Source: Paenibacillus periandrae | Lineage (GTDB): Bacteria > Bacillota > Bacilli > Paenibacillales > NBRC-103111 | Direction: 5' to 3' | DNA: 64,000 nt | Assembly (NCBI RefSeq): GCF_022458865.1 | Contig: NZ_JAJNMU010000003.1 | Coordinates: 124,001-188,000 of the forward strand | Shown here: piece by piece, positions 27,843-37,326 of the stretch | Layout: every line of letters begins with the position of its first letter | Numbering within the stretch: the stretch's first letter is position 1 | Made by a program: the position numbers and the translations under genes | The notes under the pieces: model-generated | What the model was told of the DNA's origin: nothing | The model's input: the letters and a program-made list of their open reading frames with translations, nothing else | Databases searched by the model: none

Positions 27843-29005
27843 ATATACTTGTTGTGGATGATGAAAGATCGATTCGTGATGGCTTTAAGAGAACGCTCGA
27901 CAAGGCGTACCCGCATATGAATGTTATGACAGCTGAGTCCTGCCAGGAAGCGATCCGTGTGCTGCTGAGTGAGCGTATTCACATTCTGCTGCTTGATATT
28001 ATGATGCCGGCAATGGACGGGCTGGAGCTGCTGGCAGCCCTGCGGGAATCGCACCTAAGCACCAAGGTGGTCATTATATCAGCCCATTCCAAATTTGCGT
28101 ACGCTCAGGAAGCACTGCGCTTAGGGGTCAAGGATTATGTGGTCAAGCCGGTCGGCAAGGAGCCGTTGATCAAGATCATCTCTATGCTGGAAAATGAATG
28201 GATAGAAGAAATGAGGGATTTATCGGAAAAGGATTTGATTCATTTAAATTTGAACTATTTGAGGGAGGCTGTATTTCGCCGCTGGGTTCGCGGACTCGAT
28301 ATCGGCAGATTTGACTTATCGCGATTTGTTGAAAGCCATCCTCGATTTCATCTTGTATTTGTTCAATTGGAAACGAATCAGGATATTTCTTTAAAACACT
28401 TTGTGATCGAAAATGTTTTGTCCGAATGGTTTGAAATGAACGGAAACGGTTTTATCGTCAGCCTGGAAGGCAATATTCTGGTGGGAGTCGTGACACTGCG
28501 GGAGGATACCGGAATCTGTGCATTTGAGGAGGGGGCTAGAACACATCTTGACCAATGCTTAAAGGTGCCTTATCAGATGGTTGTTAGTCGGCTGCTGAGC
28601 GATTTTCATTCCATTCCCGATGAAATTAAAAACCTGCAGCTCAACGGATTTGCAGCCTTGAAGAAGGATGCGCCAGCAAGCAAGAATGACGAGACTATCA
28701 ATATTGCACTTCAATATATTCGGGGGCACTTTCAGGACACCTTGTCACTTGAAAAAGTAGCCTCCATTGTCTATTTAAATCCGATTTATTTTAGCCAGCT
28801 GTTTAAGCAAAAGACAGGAATCGGCTACAAGGATTACGTGACCCAACTGCGAATGGAAAGAGCCAAGGAGCTGCTGGCTAATCGGGGTCTAAGGGTTACG
28901 GATGTCGCCAGACTCATCGGCTACGACGATCTTCGTCATTTTACACAAGTGTTCCGCAAAAATTATCATTGTACGCCAACCGAATATCGAAACGAGCTTA
29001 CATGA
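27839..29005 (+). CDS. YesN-type response regulator with AraC DNA-binding domain
   Basis: A 388-residue regulator. The receiver domain (1-120) has the acidic pair VVDDERS, phospho-acceptor Asp in LLLDIMMPAMDG (about 54) and Lys in VVKPVG (about 103). A middle region of unknown fold follows. The C-terminal AraC double helix-turn-helix (about 285-388) has VASIVYLNPIYFSQLFKQ and VARLIGYDDLRHFTQVFRK. It is the partner of the upstream kinase by overlap. The likely target is the ABC importer that follows at 29199 (inference). Confidence 0.93.
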   Translation: MNILVVDDERSIRDGFKRTLDKAYPHMNVMTAESCQEAIRVLLSERIHILLLDIMMPAMDGLELLAALRESHLSTKVVIISAHSKFAYAQEALRLGVKDYVVKPVGKEPLIKIISMLENEWIEEMRDLSEKDLIHLNLNYLREAVFRRWVRGLDIGRFDLSRFVESHPRFHLVFVQLETNQDISLKHFVIENVLSEWFEMNGNGFIVSLEGNILVGVVTLREDTGICAFEEGARTHLDQCLKVPYQMVVSRLLSDFHSIPDEIKNLQLNGFAALKKDAPASKNDETINIALQYIRGHFQDTLSLEKVASIVYLNPIYFSQLFKQKTGIGYKDYVTQLRMERAKELLANRGLRVTDVARLIGYDDLRHFTQVFRKNYHCTPTEYRNELT

Positions 29006-29198
29006 AGGGGGATTTTCATTCAAGCCCGCTCCGATTCATGAACAATTTCATTGAAAAAACAAACCAAACTCCTTTAGTTTGTGTCCTATACCAGGCTGGA
29101 GGGATCCCGTACAATAACAGAGAAAGCAATAATATGACATTAAAAATCATATTTGGAATTAATAGCGCTTTCAAAACTAAGGTACGGAGGGGAAAACA

Positions 29199-31040
29199 AT
29201 GAGGCTCAACAAAATGTCCAGCTTGATCTGTGCATTCGTACTCACGCCAGCTCTATTGATAGGCTGTAGCTCGGTCACACCACCACCAGCGGCTACGAAC
29301 CAGCCTGTCAAGCAGGAACCCGCTAAACCCGCAACACCGGCGGTCACACCACCTGCGCCTGCAGCAGCTGCTCCAAGCGGGGATGCGAAGGAAACGCCAA
29401 GAAATGAGACTTTGTACATTAATGGTCTGCAATGGGGAGCGCCAACCAACTTCAATTTATTGAGCGGTAATCCTGCGTTTCCGATCAACTACGGCAACTC
29501 CCGGGAACTGATCTACGAAACCTTGTTTATGATCAACATGCTTGATGGCAAGCTTGAGCCCTTGCTTGGAACCAAATATACCTGGACTGATGATTTTACA
29601 ATGAAGGTTGAATTGAATAAGGATGCCAAGTGGAGCGATGGGAAGCCGTTTACCTCTGATGACGCTGTCTATACGTATATGCTTGGAAAGAAGTATCAGG
29701 TGAACTGGAGCAGCTTTTGGACATTCCTGGAGGATGTTACTGCCGATGGTCCAAATGCGTTCAATATTAAGCTGAAGAAAGACAATCCTAATAAGCTTAC
29801 GGTACTGGACAGTATTGATCTGATCCCAATGCTCCCTAAGCATATCTGGGAGGAGATTGAAAAGAAATCGAATAATGATCTGGCAACGATCCGCAAAGAA
29901 TTCAATGCAAGCCCTGTAGGTACCGGTCCTTATAAAATGTATTTCTATAACGATCAGAAGATCACCATTGCCAGAGACGACAATTACTGGGGTAAAGCCC
30001 TGTTCGGCGGAAAGCTGGCTGCACCGAAGTATATCACTCATGTGATCTATAAGGATAATGCTGCAGGCGATCTGGCTTTCAAAAGCGGCCAGGTTGACGT
30101 ATCCCAGCAGTTCATTCCTCAGGTTTGGAACATGTGGAAGGATGGCGCTCCCGTCAAAACCTATATGAAGGATGCTCCGTATTATTTGCCGGGCTCTATA
30201 CCTTCGATTTTCTTCAATATGTCGAAAAAAGGTCTCGACAATGTCGATGTAAGAAGAGCCATTGCGATGGCAATCGATTATAAAAAAGTATCCGATCTGG
30301 CCATGAGCGGTTATTCTGCTGCGATGAAGCCATCGATCACTTTGGATTCGGATGCTGAGAAAAAATTTGTTGATCAGGACGCGATCAAGTCACTCCAGTG
30401 GACAACGGATGTAGCAGGAGCCAATGCGCTGCTGGATAAAATCGGCGCCAAAAAAGGTACGGATGGCATTCGTGTACTGGACGGAACCCGACTCGGACCC
30501 TATGATGTTGAGTGTCCTTACGGCTGGTCGGACTGGAACGCATCGCTCGAAATTGTCGCGCAAAATGCGAAAGCGATTGGTATTGAAATCAGAACCAAAT
30601 TCCCGGAACAGCCTGTGTGGAATAACGATCTGCAAACAGGTAAATTCGATATCATCATGAATACACCAGCGGGTGGAATCAGCCCAAGCCAGCCATGGAA
30701 CCGTGCAAGAACGATTATGTATTCCAAAGGTGTAGCAGCAGCTGGTGAAATGGCGTTCTGGAACTGGGGACGTTATAAGAACGAACAAGCGGATCAAATA
30801 ATCGACAAAATCCCAACGATCTCGGATGAGGCTCAAGTGAAGGCTCTGTATACGGAGCTTACCAAGATATGGCTCAAAGACATTCCATCGATTCCTTTGA
30901 TGTACAGACCTTGGGTGTTCCATACCGTTAATGAATCGATATGGAAGGGATTCCCCGCCCAAGGAGATGGCAGTAACATTCCTCCGCAAATCGCGATAGA
31001 CGGGGCCGGTATAAAGGCTTTGTATCAGATTCACAACTAA
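29199..31040 (+). CDS. Opp-type ABC solute-binding protein (family 5)
   Basis: A 613-residue lipoprotein. Lipobox LLIGC lies near residue 25, followed by a Pro/Ala-rich linker (about 30-65). The family 5 fold shows YETLFMINMLDGKLEP, TYKWTDDF-like segments, WSDGKPFTSDDAVYTY and a C-terminal domain with FNMSKKGLDNVDVRRAIAMAID. Family 5 proteins bind peptides, nickel or oligosaccharides. The two-component context favours an oligosaccharide (inference). GGAGGGG precedes the ATG. First gene of a five-gene importer operon. Confidence 0.9.
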   Translation: MRLNKMSSLICAFVLTPALLIGCSSVTPPPAATNQPVKQEPAKPATPAVTPPAPAAAAPSGDAKETPRNETLYINGLQWGAPTNFNLLSGNPAFPINYGNSRELIYETLFMINMLDGKLEPLLGTKYTWTDDFTMKVELNKDAKWSDGKPFTSDDAVYTYMLGKKYQVNWSSFWTFLEDVTADGPNAFNIKLKKDNPNKLTVLDSIDLIPMLPKHIWEEIEKKSNNDLATIRKEFNASPVGTGPYKMYFYNDQKITIARDDNYWGKALFGGKLAAPKYITHVIYKDNAAGDLAFKSGQVDVSQQFIPQVWNMWKDGAPVKTYMKDAPYYLPGSIPSIFFNMSKKGLDNVDVRRAIAMAIDYKKVSDLAMSGYSAAMKPSITLDSDAEKKFVDQDAIKSLQWTTDVAGANALLDKIGAKKGTDGIRVLDGTRLGPYDVECPYGWSDWNASLEIVAQNAKAIGIEIRTKFPEQPVWNNDLQTGKFDIIMNTPAGGISPSQPWNRARTIMYSKGVAAAGEMAFWNWGRYKNEQADQIIDKIPTISDEAQVKALYTELTKIWLKDIPSIPLMYRPWVFHTVNESIWKGFPAQGDGSNIPPQIAIDGAGIKALYQIHN

Positions 31041-31077
31041 TCAGTAGACAGGTTTGTGGCAACATCATAAGCTGGGG

Positions 31078-31118
31078 GCCTATATTTGGTTGAATAACCC
31101 GAATATAGGCTTCTTTCT
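31078..31118 (+). terminator. Intercistronic hairpin between binding protein and permease
   Basis: GCCTATATTTGG pairs with CCCGAATATAGGC around a short loop and is followed by TTCTTTCT. It could be a leaky terminator or an RNA-stabilising hairpin that keeps the binding protein more abundant than the membrane parts. Confidence 0.65.
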
Positions 31119-31160
31119 AACCGGTCCCGATATGAATATCCGCTGAGGAGCGTGTAAACT

Positions 31161-32171
31161 GTGAACGCTTACACCAAGTATTTTATCAATAAATTTTTCT
31201 GGTATTTTCTTACCCTGGTTATCGCGGTTACGTTGAATTTTGTTTTGCCAAGACTGGTACAGGGAAATCCGATCAGCAGCATCGCTTCGCAAATGACGCA
31301 GGGCATGACGGACAGCGACAGCATCAAAAAAGTATATGAAACCTTTACTATCGAATTCGGTATCGATAAGCCGCTCGGTACACAGTTTATAATCTATGTC
31401 AAAAATTTGCTCACTGGCAATTTGGGTACCTCCTTTGGACTTTATCCGAAAAAAGTTACCGATATTTTGGCATCGGCCATTCCGTGGACCTTGGCACTGC
31501 AGCTTCCAGCGATCCTGACTGGATGGATCATCGGTAATATCCTTGGAGCTGTTGCAGCTTATAAAAAAGGTGTCTTCGATAAAGCACTCTTTCCGATTGC
31601 ACTGTTTGTCAACTCGATTCCATTCTTTACGCTGGCCATCATTATGCTCTATGTTTTTGCACTTAATCTCAAATGGTTTCCCTTATCGGGTGGCTATGAT
31701 TTCCAGATGATCCCGCAGCTGTCCTGGGATTTTATCGGCTCCGTGATTCGGCATCACACACTCCCTTTTCTGTCGATTGTGTTGGTAACCATTGGCGGCC
31801 AAGCGATAGGCATGAGAGAAATGTCCATATACGAATTGAATGCGGACTATGTCATGTATAGCAAATTGTTAGGCATTCGCGATTCCAAGATCGCCCAATA
31901 TGTGTTTAAGAATGCGATGCTGCCTCAAATTACCGGATTGGCTCTGTCGATAGGAACGATGGTCGGCGGATCATTGATTTGTGAAATTGTGTTCAGCTAT
32001 CCGGGAATTGGAACCTGGCTGTTTACTGCGATCCGGCAATTGGATTATCCGTTAATTTCCGGCTGCACCTTAATTATTGCCTTTACGGTTCTGGTGGCGA
32101 ACTTCCTGATAGAGATCGTATATGGCATTGTTGACCCCCGAATCAAGGCGGCTCAAATGGAGGAAAATTAA
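31161..32171 (+). CDS. Opp/Dpp-type ABC permease, DppB-like
   Basis: A 336-residue membrane protein with six helices. It has an N-terminal helix (about 12-32, [19 protein letters not shown]) and the BPD_transp_1 region with the EAA-like loop [21 protein letters not shown]. The GTG start is preceded by TGAGGAG. It pairs with the DppC-like gene immediately downstream; together they form the pore of the importer. Confidence 0.9.
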   Translation: MNAYTKYFINKFFWYFLTLVIAVTLNFVLPRLVQGNPISSIASQMTQGMTDSDSIKKVYETFTIEFGIDKPLGTQFIIYVKNLLTGNLGTSFGLYPKKVTDILASAIPWTLALQLPAILTGWIIGNILGAVAAYKKGVFDKALFPIALFVNSIPFFTLAIIMLYVFALNLKWFPLSGGYDFQMIPQLSWDFIGSVIRHHTLPFLSIVLVTIGGQAIGMREMSIYELNADYVMYSKLLGIRDSKIAQYVFKNAMLPQITGLALSIGTMVGGSLICEIVFSYPGIGTWLFTAIRQLDYPLISGCTLIIAFTVLVANFLIEIVYGIVDPRIKAAQMEEN

Positions 32172-32172
32172 G

Positions 32173-33009
32173 ATGAATCATTCCGTGAAAATATTGCTAA
32201 AATCGCCCAAGTTTGTTTTCGGGACCAGTGCCTTGTTGCTGATGCTTGCTCTTGTCCTCATCTATCCATTGATTAATAGAAACGATCCTTTGGAAATGAT
32301 GGCACTCGCTTTTCAGCCTCCTGATTCCACGCTGTTACTTGGCTCGGATAACTTTGGGCGAGATTTGTTTCTTGAGCTCATGTACGGTATTCGGACCTCT
32401 GTGCGTGTAGGTCTGATCGCAGGCATCTGCGCTACCGTAATTGGATTGATTATGGGATTGCTAGCAGGTTATATCGGAGGTTTGGTCGATAATATCCTCA
32501 CGGCCGTCACCAATATTTTTATCGTTATTCCTTCTTTTATTATATTGATCCTGATTTCCGTAAGCATCAATTCCCGAAGCTCGCTGGTCACCGCAATTAT
32601 TATCGGGATTACGAGCTGGCCATGGACAGCTAGAGCAGTTCGTGCGCAAACCAGCTCATTAAGAAACAGGGATCATGTGAATATAGCCAAAATTTCCGGT
32701 CACAGCACACCGCGGATTATCATTTTTGAAATTCTTCCTTATATCGCGTCTTATGTGGTGATGGCTTTCGTCCTGCAGACGGCATCCGGCATTTTGTCAG
32801 AGGCCTCCATATCCATGCTGGGGTTAGGACCTTACAATACGATTTCGCTTGGCATTATCATGAACTGGGCATTGACCTTTGAAGCTCCGGTAGCTGGAGC
32901 CTGGTGGGCTTTCATCCCGGCTGCTTTTTCCATTGCGATCATTACCTTTTCGCTTTTTATGATGAATACAGGGATGGACGAAATTTTCAATCCCAAGATA
33001 AGGAGCTGA
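32173..33009 (+). CDS. Opp/Dpp-type ABC permease, DppC-like
   Basis: A 278-residue permease. An N-terminal helix is followed by the typical [18 protein letters not shown] loop of DppC proteins and five further helices, with the [20 protein letters not shown] cytoplasmic loop. The ATG at 32173 follows GGAGG at 9 bases and sits one base after the DppB-like stop. A longer frame starting at 32122 lies inside the previous gene and was not used. Confidence 0.9.
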   Translation: MNHSVKILLKSPKFVFGTSALLLMLALVLIYPLINRNDPLEMMALAFQPPDSTLLLGSDNFGRDLFLELMYGIRTSVRVGLIAGICATVIGLIMGLLAGYIGGLVDNILTAVTNIFIVIPSFIILILISVSINSRSSLVTAIIIGITSWPWTARAVRAQTSSLRNRDHVNIAKISGHSTPRIIIFEILPYIASYVVMAFVLQTASGILSEASISMLGLGPYNTISLGIIMNWALTFEAPVAGAWWAFIPAAFSIAIITFSLFMMNTGMDEIFNPKIRS

Positions 33010-33015
33010 CGGGCC

Positions 33016-34044
33016 ATGAGTACCAATATTCTGGAAGTAAAAGGTCTCAAAACCTATTATAAAACCCGGCTTAAAGAAAATGTGTATGCGGTTGACGGCG
33101 TTGACTTTGTGCTGGAGGATGGTAAAACACTGGGAATCGCCGGGGAGTCAGGGTGCGGCAAATCGACCTTGGCTTTAAGCTTGATGGGTATGTATTTGCC
33201 CCCGCTTAACTATAACAGCGGCTCGATTATTATTGATGGAACCGACATTACAAAGCTGAACACAAGCCAGCTGCGGACACAGGTATTGGGAAGAGAAATC
33301 GCGTATATTCCCCAAGCTGCTATGAATGCATTGAATCCTACACTTAAGATTATTCGTTTTATTGAAGATATGATGAAGGTGCACCGGCCGGAATTATCCA
33401 GGAAGCAGGTATGGGATATGGCAGCTGAACGGTTCGAAACCTTGAATCTGACGTCCAAGGTGTTGAATTCGTATCCGAATGAATTGTCAGGCGGCATGAA
33501 GCAAAGAACCGTCATCGCAATTTCATCGATTCTCAATCCGAAGGTGCTCATTGCCGACGAACCGACCTCAGCGCTTGACGTAACGTCACAGAAGGCCGTC
33601 ATCAAGCTGATGAAGGACTTGTTGGACAAAAAGTTTATTCGATCTCTCGTGTTCATCACCCATGAATTGCCCTTGTTGTATCATGTGACGGACGATATTG
33701 TTGTGATGTACGCTGGAGAAATCATTGAGAGAGGCACAGCCAAGCAAATGGTGTTCGATCCTTTGCATCCCTATACGAAAAAGCTGATGGGCTCGATCAT
33801 CGTTCCTGAAGAGGGGATGAAGGGCCATAAGCTTGAAGCGATTCCAGGAGCACCGCCGAATCTGAAAAATGTGCCCCCAGGCTGCCGGTTCGCTGAACGC
33901 TGCTCTTACGCAACAAGAGAATGCAAAGAAGGCAAGATTGACAATAAAATCGTGGATGAGCGGATTTACCGCTGTATATATGATGCCAAGACTTTGCGCA
34001 AGTGGTATGAAGACGAGCAGGAAGTCAAGGGAGTGATCGCATAA
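33016..34044 (+). CDS. Opp/Dpp-type ABC ATPase, DppD-like
   Basis: A 342-residue ATPase. Walker [10 protein letters not shown], signature LSGGMKQR, Walker [13 protein letters not shown] and switch His in ITHE are present. The C-terminal oligopeptide/dipeptide extension has [19 protein letters not shown], the cysteine motif of DppD/OppD proteins. AAGGAG lies 10 bases before the ATG. One-base stop/start overlap (TAATG) with the second ATPase. Confidence 0.93.
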   Translation: MSTNILEVKGLKTYYKTRLKENVYAVDGVDFVLEDGKTLGIAGESGCGKSTLALSLMGMYLPPLNYNSGSIIIDGTDITKLNTSQLRTQVLGREIAYIPQAAMNALNPTLKIIRFIEDMMKVHRPELSRKQVWDMAAERFETLNLTSKVLNSYPNELSGGMKQRTVIAISSILNPKVLIADEPTSALDVTSQKAVIKLMKDLLDKKFIRSLVFITHELPLLYHVTDDIVVMYAGEIIERGTAKQMVFDPLHPYTKKLMGSIIVPEEGMKGHKLEAIPGAPPNLKNVPPGCRFAERCSYATRECKEGKIDNKIVDERIYRCIYDAKTLRKWYEDEQEVKGVIA

Positions 34045-34844
34045 TGATTCAGAATAAGATCCTGATCAGTGGCACTCATATGAGCAAGGTGTTTGGCTAC
34101 GGATTAAACAAGACAACGGCCGTCAATGACGTCAGCTTTAAATTCCATGAAGGTGAAATTATTTCCATCGTTGGGGAAAGCGGCAGCGGGAAAACGACAT
34201 TGGCCAAGGTAATTATGGGTCTGTTGAAGGAAACCAGCGGTGAAATCGAATATAAAGGCAAGCCAAGAAAGCTTAAAAGCCATAGGGATCGGAAAGAGTA
34301 TTGGAAGGACATTCAGGCAATTTTCCAGGATCCGTTCTCTTCCTTCAATATTTTTCATAAAGTCGATAAATTATTAATGGACTGTATTAAATTGCAGGGG
34401 CTAAAGCTATCGAAGGATGAGCAATTTTTGAAAATGAAAGAGGCTTGTTCCTTCGTCAATCTGAAATTTGAGGAATTGTATAATAAATATCCGTTTGAGC
34501 TCTCAGGGGGTCAAATGCAGCGTCTCATGATCGCCAGGATTTTCATGATGCATCCCAAAGTGTTAATTGCCGACGAGCCCACTTCGATGGTGGACGCTTG
34601 TTCCCGCTCCACGATTCTCGACATGCTGATGAAGCTGCGTAATGAAAACAATATGACGATCATTTTCATTACCCACGACGTCGGACTGGCTTATTACGTA
34701 AGCGACACTATTTATATTATGGAGAAAGGTAAAATCGTGGAAAGCGGCAATGCGGAGAAGGTGATTCTGAATCCTCAGCATAAGTATACCCAACAGCTGA
34801 TCTCGGATGTTCCCAAAATTCATGAGGCTTGGAACTTGGGTTGA
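34044..34844 (+). CDS. Opp/Dpp-type ABC ATPase, DppF-like
   Basis: A 266-residue ATPase with [35 protein letters not shown] and ITHDVG. It lacks the C-terminal cysteine extension of its partner, which is usual for short OppF-like subunits. It completes the binding protein-two permeases-two ATPases set started at 29199. The operon ends at the hairpin just downstream. Confidence 0.92.
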   Translation: MIQNKILISGTHMSKVFGYGLNKTTAVNDVSFKFHEGEIISIVGESGSGKTTLAKVIMGLLKETSGEIEYKGKPRKLKSHRDRKEYWKDIQAIFQDPFSSFNIFHKVDKLLMDCIKLQGLKLSKDEQFLKMKEACSFVNLKFEELYNKYPFELSGGQMQRLMIARIFMMHPKVLIADEPTSMVDACSRSTILDMLMKLRNENNMTIIFITHDVGLAYYVSDTIYIMEKGKIVESGNAEKVILNPQHKYTQQLISDVPKIHEAWNLG

Positions 34845-34883
34845 GAAGCAGTGCGGATACGGTAGAAACATAGATTGTTAAGG

Positions 34884-34921
34884 AAAACCAAACATCATTG
34901 CGCTGTTTGGTTTTTAATTTT
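34884..34921 (+). terminator. Intrinsic terminator after the first Opp-type operon
   Basis: AAAACCAAACA pairs with TGTTTGGTTTTT around a 9-base loop; T5 AA T4 follows. Confidence 0.88.
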
Positions 34922-35041
34922 GTTGATTTACAGACTCATTGTTTTTACCTATGAAGATCATAGCTTTTATATCTTTGTAATGGAGGCCTGAATATGGTAC
35001 AAAGAAGAGTATAATACATGAATTATGGGAGTGAACCTACA

Positions 35042-36121
35042 ATGGCAGATGTTAAAAAAATCGCAGTAATCGCTGGAGACGGTATCGGACCTGAGGTTGT
35101 TGCCGAAGCATTAAAAGTATTGAAAAAAACCGAGGAAGTATTTGGCTACCGTTTTGAAACGGAGCATGGCTTATTCGGTGGTATCGCAATCGATGAAAAG
35201 GGAACTCCGCTTCCGCAGGAAACCTTGGAGCTTTGTAAAAAAGCGGACGCTGTGCTTCTGGGTGCCGTAGGCGGTCCAAAATGGGATAATAACTCAAAGG
35301 AATTACGTCCGGAAACAGGACTTTTGGGTATCCGTAAGGAGCTTGGCTTATTCTCAAATATTCGCCCTGCTGTTATTTTCGACTGCTTGAAGGATGCTTC
35401 CACTTTGAAGCCGGAGGTTCTGGAAGGAACGGACCTGATCGTAGTTCGTGAATTAACAGGTGGGATTTATTTTGGTGAGAAATTCCGTCGCGAAGGCGCA
35501 AACGGTCAAGAAGCTGTAGATACATGTGTGTATAACGTAGTCGAAATCGAGCGTATTGCCCGTCAAGCGTTTGAAATCGCTCAAACTCGCAGCAAAAGAC
35601 TGGCTTCGGTTGATAAAGCCAACGTGTTGGAAACGTCCCGTCTGTGGAGAGAAACCGTTATTCGTATTTCCGCTGACTATCCAGATGTAGAGCTGGAGCA
35701 CATCCTGGTTGATAACTGTGCTATGCAGCTGCTGCGTCGTCCTTCAAGCTTTGATGTTATCGTTACGGAAAATATGTTTGGCGATATTTTGAGTGATGAA
35801 GCAGCTATGCTGACGGGTTCAATCGGTATGCTGTCTTCCGCTTCGTTGGGTGAGGGTGCGTTTGGATTGTACGAGCCGGTACATGGATCCGCTCCTGATA
35901 TCGCAGGTCAAGGCATTTCCAATCCGATCGCAACCGTGCTTTCCGTTGCTTTAATGTTCCGTTTGACGTTTGGCTACCATGATGCTGCTGAAGCTATCGA
36001 ACGCGCAGTTAAAGAAGTTCTGGATGCAGGACACCGTACAGGTGATATTGCAGTCGATAAGAGCAAAGCGATTGGTACAACAGCAATGGGTGATTTGATC
36101 ATCAACGCAATCAGAAAATAA
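35042..36121 (+). CDS. leuB: 3-isopropylmalate dehydrogenase
   Basis: A 359-residue NAD-dependent decarboxylating dehydrogenase of leucine synthesis. [63 protein letters not shown] and [12 protein letters not shown] cover the substrate, metal and NAD sites. ATG 35042 is preceded by GGGAGTGA at 6 bases; an upstream in-frame ATG at 35018 overlaps the weak -10-like TATAAT region and was rejected. It stands apart from ilvB-leuA, and leuC/leuD are not in the window. Confidence 0.96.
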   Translation: MADVKKIAVIAGDGIGPEVVAEALKVLKKTEEVFGYRFETEHGLFGGIAIDEKGTPLPQETLELCKKADAVLLGAVGGPKWDNNSKELRPETGLLGIRKELGLFSNIRPAVIFDCLKDASTLKPEVLEGTDLIVVRELTGGIYFGEKFRREGANGQEAVDTCVYNVVEIERIARQAFEIAQTRSKRLASVDKANVLETSRLWRETVIRISADYPDVELEHILVDNCAMQLLRRPSSFDVIVTENMFGDILSDEAAMLTGSIGMLSSASLGEGAFGLYEPVHGSAPDIAGQGISNPIATVLSVALMFRLTFGYHDAAEAIERAVKEVLDAGHRTGDIAVDKSKAIGTTAMGDLIINAIRK

Positions 36122-36134
36122 TTTATGTCACAGA

Positions 36135-36149
36135 TTATAATAATTATAA
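36135..36149. promoter_or_regulatory. PerR box upstream of the peroxiredoxin gene
   Basis: TTATAATAATTATAA is a perfect 7-1-7 palindrome that matches the Bacillus PerR consensus. It lies 20 bases upstream of the -35 element of the peroxiredoxin promoter. Confidence 0.8.
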
Positions 36150-36168
36150 AATAATAATCGTTTTAATA

Positions 36169-36197
36169 TTGACTTTGAACAGACCAAATGTTACGAT
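36169..36197 (+). promoter_or_regulatory. Promoter of the peroxiredoxin gene
   Basis: TTGACT, a 17-base spacer and TACGAT, about 35 bases before the ribosome site GGGAGGTAA. Confidence 0.7.
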
Positions 36198-36239
36198 TTT
36201 AAGTGAAAAAATCATACAATTCCGGGAGGTAATAAGAAG

Positions 36240-36788
36240 ATGGCAGAACGTTTAGTAGGTAAGCAAGCTCCTGATTTTACGCTAGAAACCGTATCAGGCG
36301 ATGGTGCTGAGTTCGGTAAAGCTTCTTTATCCGATTACAAGGGCAAATGGTTGGTATTGTTCTTCTATCCACTCGATTTCACATTTGTATGCCCAACGGA
36401 AATTACAGCTCTGAGCCATGCTTATGAAGACTTCCAAAAGTTGGATACTGAAGTATTAGGCGTATCCATTGACAGCATTCATTCCCACCGTGCATGGATC
36501 AACACACCAGTAGACAGCAATGGTCTTGGCAAGTTGAATTTCCCATTAGGTGCGGATATTACGAAAAAGGTTGCACGCGATTATGGCGTATTGATCGAAG
36601 AAGAAGGTATCGCGCTTCGTGGTCTATTCATCATCAACCCAGAAGGCGAATTGAAATATCAAGTAGTTAACCATAATGATGTAGGCCGCAGCGTGGAAGA
36701 AACCTTCCGTGTATTGGAAGCTCTTCAATCCGGTGGTCTGTGCCCGATGAACTGGAAAAAAGGCGACAAGCATCTGGTTGCCAAGTAA
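36240..36788 (+). CDS. ykuU: Typical 2-Cys peroxiredoxin (YkuU/AhpC family)
   Basis: A 182-residue thiol peroxidase. The peroxidatic site is FYPLDFTFVCPTE, the middle contains GLFIINPEGE, and the resolving cysteine is in GGLCPMNWKKGD. The N-terminus MAERLVGKQAPDF matches B. subtilis YkuU closely by eye. It reduces hydrogen or organic peroxides with thioredoxin-type donors in the cytosol. A PerR box upstream points to induction by peroxide. It is monocistronic, with a strong terminator downstream. Confidence 0.93.
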   Translation: MAERLVGKQAPDFTLETVSGDGAEFGKASLSDYKGKWLVLFFYPLDFTFVCPTEITALSHAYEDFQKLDTEVLGVSIDSIHSHRAWINTPVDSNGLGKLNFPLGADITKKVARDYGVLIEEEGIALRGLFIINPEGELKYQVVNHNDVGRSVEETFRVLEALQSGGLCPMNWKKGDKHLVAK

Positions 36789-36820
36789 GCTTACGATTCG
36801 GACTTACTTACTCATCATTC

Positions 36821-36866
36821 AAAAAATCCCTTTAGTCTGCTATACTGCAGCTAAAGGGATTTTTGT
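36821..36866 (+). terminator. Intrinsic terminator after the peroxiredoxin gene
   Basis: AAAAATCCCTTTAG pairs with CTAAAGGGATTTTT, a near-perfect stem with a T-run. Confidence 0.92.
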
Positions 36867-36881
36867 ATTGGAAGCGGCATA

Positions 36882-36922
36882 GGCTTACGAAGTCAGTTTT
36901 GCTTTGCAAAACTTTTAGGAGG
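36882..36922 (+). repeat. Single-copy hairpin repeat ending in the gcvH ribosome site (locus C)
   Basis: One unit: GCTTACGAAGTCAG, then AGTTTTGCTTTGCAAAACT (arms AGTTTTGC/GCAAAACT), then TTTAGGAGG, the gcvH Shine-Dalgarno. It starts only 15 bases after the previous gene's terminator, leaving little room for a conventional promoter. Confidence 0.85.
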
Positions 36923-36931
36923 AACAACATA

Positions 36932-37315
36932 GTGGAAATCGAACAAACCTTGAAGTACAGCGAGAATCACGAGTGGGTTCGTGTCGAGCGCAATTTGGCC
37001 GTAATTGGCATGACGGATTTTGCCCAGGAGGAGCTGGGTACGATCGTATTCGTGGAGCTTCCAGAGGTCGGCGATCTGTTGAAGGCAGGCGAACCGTTTG
37101 GCAGTATGGAATCCATCAAAACCGTATCGGAAATGTACGCGCCCCTATCGGGTAAAGTCGTAGATATTAACCGTAAGCTACAGAAGGATCCCGGAGCGAT
37201 CAACATCTCGCCCTATGAAGGCGGCTGGATGATTGTTATCGAGGTGGCTGATGATGCAGAGCTTGAGCAGCTATGGGATTATGACAAGTATCAGGATACT
37301 TACATACGATCATAA
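36932..37315 (+). CDS. gcvH: Glycine cleavage system H protein
   Basis: A 127-residue lipoyl carrier. LKYSENHEWVRV is the family N-terminus. The lipoylated lysine is in FGSMESIKTVSEMYAPLSG, and NISPYEGGWMI follows. It shuttles the aminomethyl group in glycine cleavage and also serves lipoic acid relay in Bacilli. No other gcv genes are near. The GTG start at 36932 follows AGGAGG that belongs to the hairpin repeat; the longer frame from 36863 reads through the terminator and repeat and is not coding. Confidence 0.94.
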   Translation: MEIEQTLKYSENHEWVRVERNLAVIGMTDFAQEELGTIVFVELPEVGDLLKAGEPFGSMESIKTVSEMYAPLSGKVVDINRKLQKDPGAINISPYEGGWMIVIEVADDAELEQLWDYDKYQDTYIRS

Positions 37316-37326
37316 ATAGTTGAGTT

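Noticed and set aside
22208..35041. Integrated mobile element between leuA and leuB
   Set aside because: No integrase, transposase, terminal repeats or tRNA target was seen; only the gene order hints at insertion.
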